A stretch of 5,308 nt of DNA from the NCBI GenBank assembly GCA_046758845.1, contig JBHIBA010000320.1, forward strand, positions 1-5,308, written 5' to 3'. The stretch is from JBHIBA01 sp046758845. GTDB taxonomy: Bacteria; UBA8248; JACPRG01; G963555815. Under the pieces are notes generated by a model. That model was not told where the DNA came from. It made no database searches and saw only the letters and a list, made by a program, of their open reading frames with translations. Numbering within the stretch: the first letter of the stretch is position 1; each line of letters starts with the position of its first letter. Shown piece after piece: positions 5,031 to 5,308 of the stretch. Position numbers and translations under genes: made by a program.

Positions 5031-5308
5031 ATGAACCGTTTCAGAGGATCCGTCCAGCCCGTCTGCCTCGTGATACCTCCTTCGACCTTCCTTTTGGACG
5101 AGCGGGTGTTCATGAGTCTGGGGATCATGAGGGTGGCAGCAGTGTTGGAGCAGGCGGGATATCCGGTGGAGGTCGTGGACCTTTCCGGCGTCGCAAATTA
5201 TGCGGACGCGATCCGGGACCACGCCGCCGTTTCGCCGGCTCGGGTGTTCGGGATCACTGCGACCACCCCGCACATGCCCGCGGCGGCCCAGATCCGCTCG
5301 GAGATTCG
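5031..5308 (+). CDS. N-terminus of a cobalamin-binding-domain protein, probably B12-dependent radical SAM enzyme (3' end outside window)
   Basis: 92 codons from ATG 5031 run to the window end. A strong GGGGGAG at 5018-5024, spaced 6 nt, fixes the start. VCLVIPPSTFLLDERVF (11-27), then SLGIMRVAAVLEQAGYPVEVVDLSG (29-53) and VFGITATTP (72-80), form the alternating strand-helix pattern of the N-terminal B12-binding (Rossmann-like) domain. The PP..FLLDERVF..LGI..LAA signature is typical of B12-binding radical SAM proteins, which often carry out methylation or ring chemistry on lipids, hopanoids or natural products. The Cys-rich SAM-cluster motif would lie beyond the window and is not seen, so the radical SAM assignment rests on the N-terminal domain alone. 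A 122-bp gap with a hairpin precedes it, so it may be separately regulated. Confidence 0.75.
   Translation, partial: MNRFRGSVQPVCLVIPPSTFLLDERVFMSLGIMRVAAVLEQAGYPVEVVDLSGVANYADAIRDHAAVSPARVFGITATTPHMPAAAQIRSEI

Noticed and set aside
4827..5273. Minus-strand open frame across the oxidase end, the gap and the B12-domain gene start
   Set aside because: It overlaps two supported plus-strand genes. It is His/Arg/Ser-rich, without a family motif or a convincing ribosome site.
1..5308. CRISPR array, tRNA or rRNA genes
   Set aside because: No regularly spaced repeats were seen on reading, and no tRNA- or rRNA-like segments were recognised; nearly all of the sequence is explained by protein-coding frames.

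Overview
The window is a densely packed, plus-strand gene neighbourhood from a high-GC bacterium. Two 60-base lines I counted in the short-chain dehydrogenase and FAD oxidase genes are 67% and 78% G+C. Genes abut or overlap (TAG|GTG, ATGA), as in one operon. Lineage cannot be fixed from this sequence. The mix of a polyprenyl-sugar-type oxidase/reductase pair, an amidohydrolase and a cobalamin-binding radical SAM protein would suit an environmental soil or sediment bacterium (for example a Deltaproteobacteria-, NC10- or Nitrospirota-like group), but that is a guess.

Layout: (i) 1-700 holds the 3' end of one gene and a complete gene. Their C-termini are homologous; the complete one has three membrane segments and a cytosolic winged-helix-like domain. 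(ii) 704-1498 encodes a classical short-chain dehydrogenase and 1495-2388 a metal-dependent amidohydrolase, overlapping by four bases. (iii) 2389-3390 is an anomalous block: a lower-GC family 2 glycosyltransferase (2478-3251) flanked by two diverged copies of one amidohydrolase/oxidase gene junction. (iv) 3391-4908 encodes an FAD-linked oxidase of the DprE1-like type. (v) 4909-5030 is a non-coding gap with a hairpin and a small direct repeat. (vi) 5031 to the end is the start of a B12-binding-domain protein, probably a radical SAM enzyme.

Working model (inference): the FAD oxidase and the dehydrogenase resemble the mycobacterial DprE1/DprE2 pair, which epimerises a polyprenyl-phosphoryl pentose by oxidation then reduction. 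Together with a DPM/DPG-synthase-like glycosyltransferase and membrane proteins, this suggests lipid-linked sugar or cell-envelope glycolipid chemistry. The amidohydrolase role is unknown.

The most notable observation is architectural. The sequence after the intact amidohydrolase (about 2381-2455) is a decayed copy of the oxidase gene start. The sequence before the intact oxidase (about 3258-3398) is a decayed copy of the amidohydrolase 3' end. The two junction copies match at 68 of 90 ungapped positions (2331-2420 against 3341-3430). This implies that amidohydrolase and oxidase were once directly adjacent and that the glycosyltransferase was brought in between them by an insertion, duplication or recombination event.
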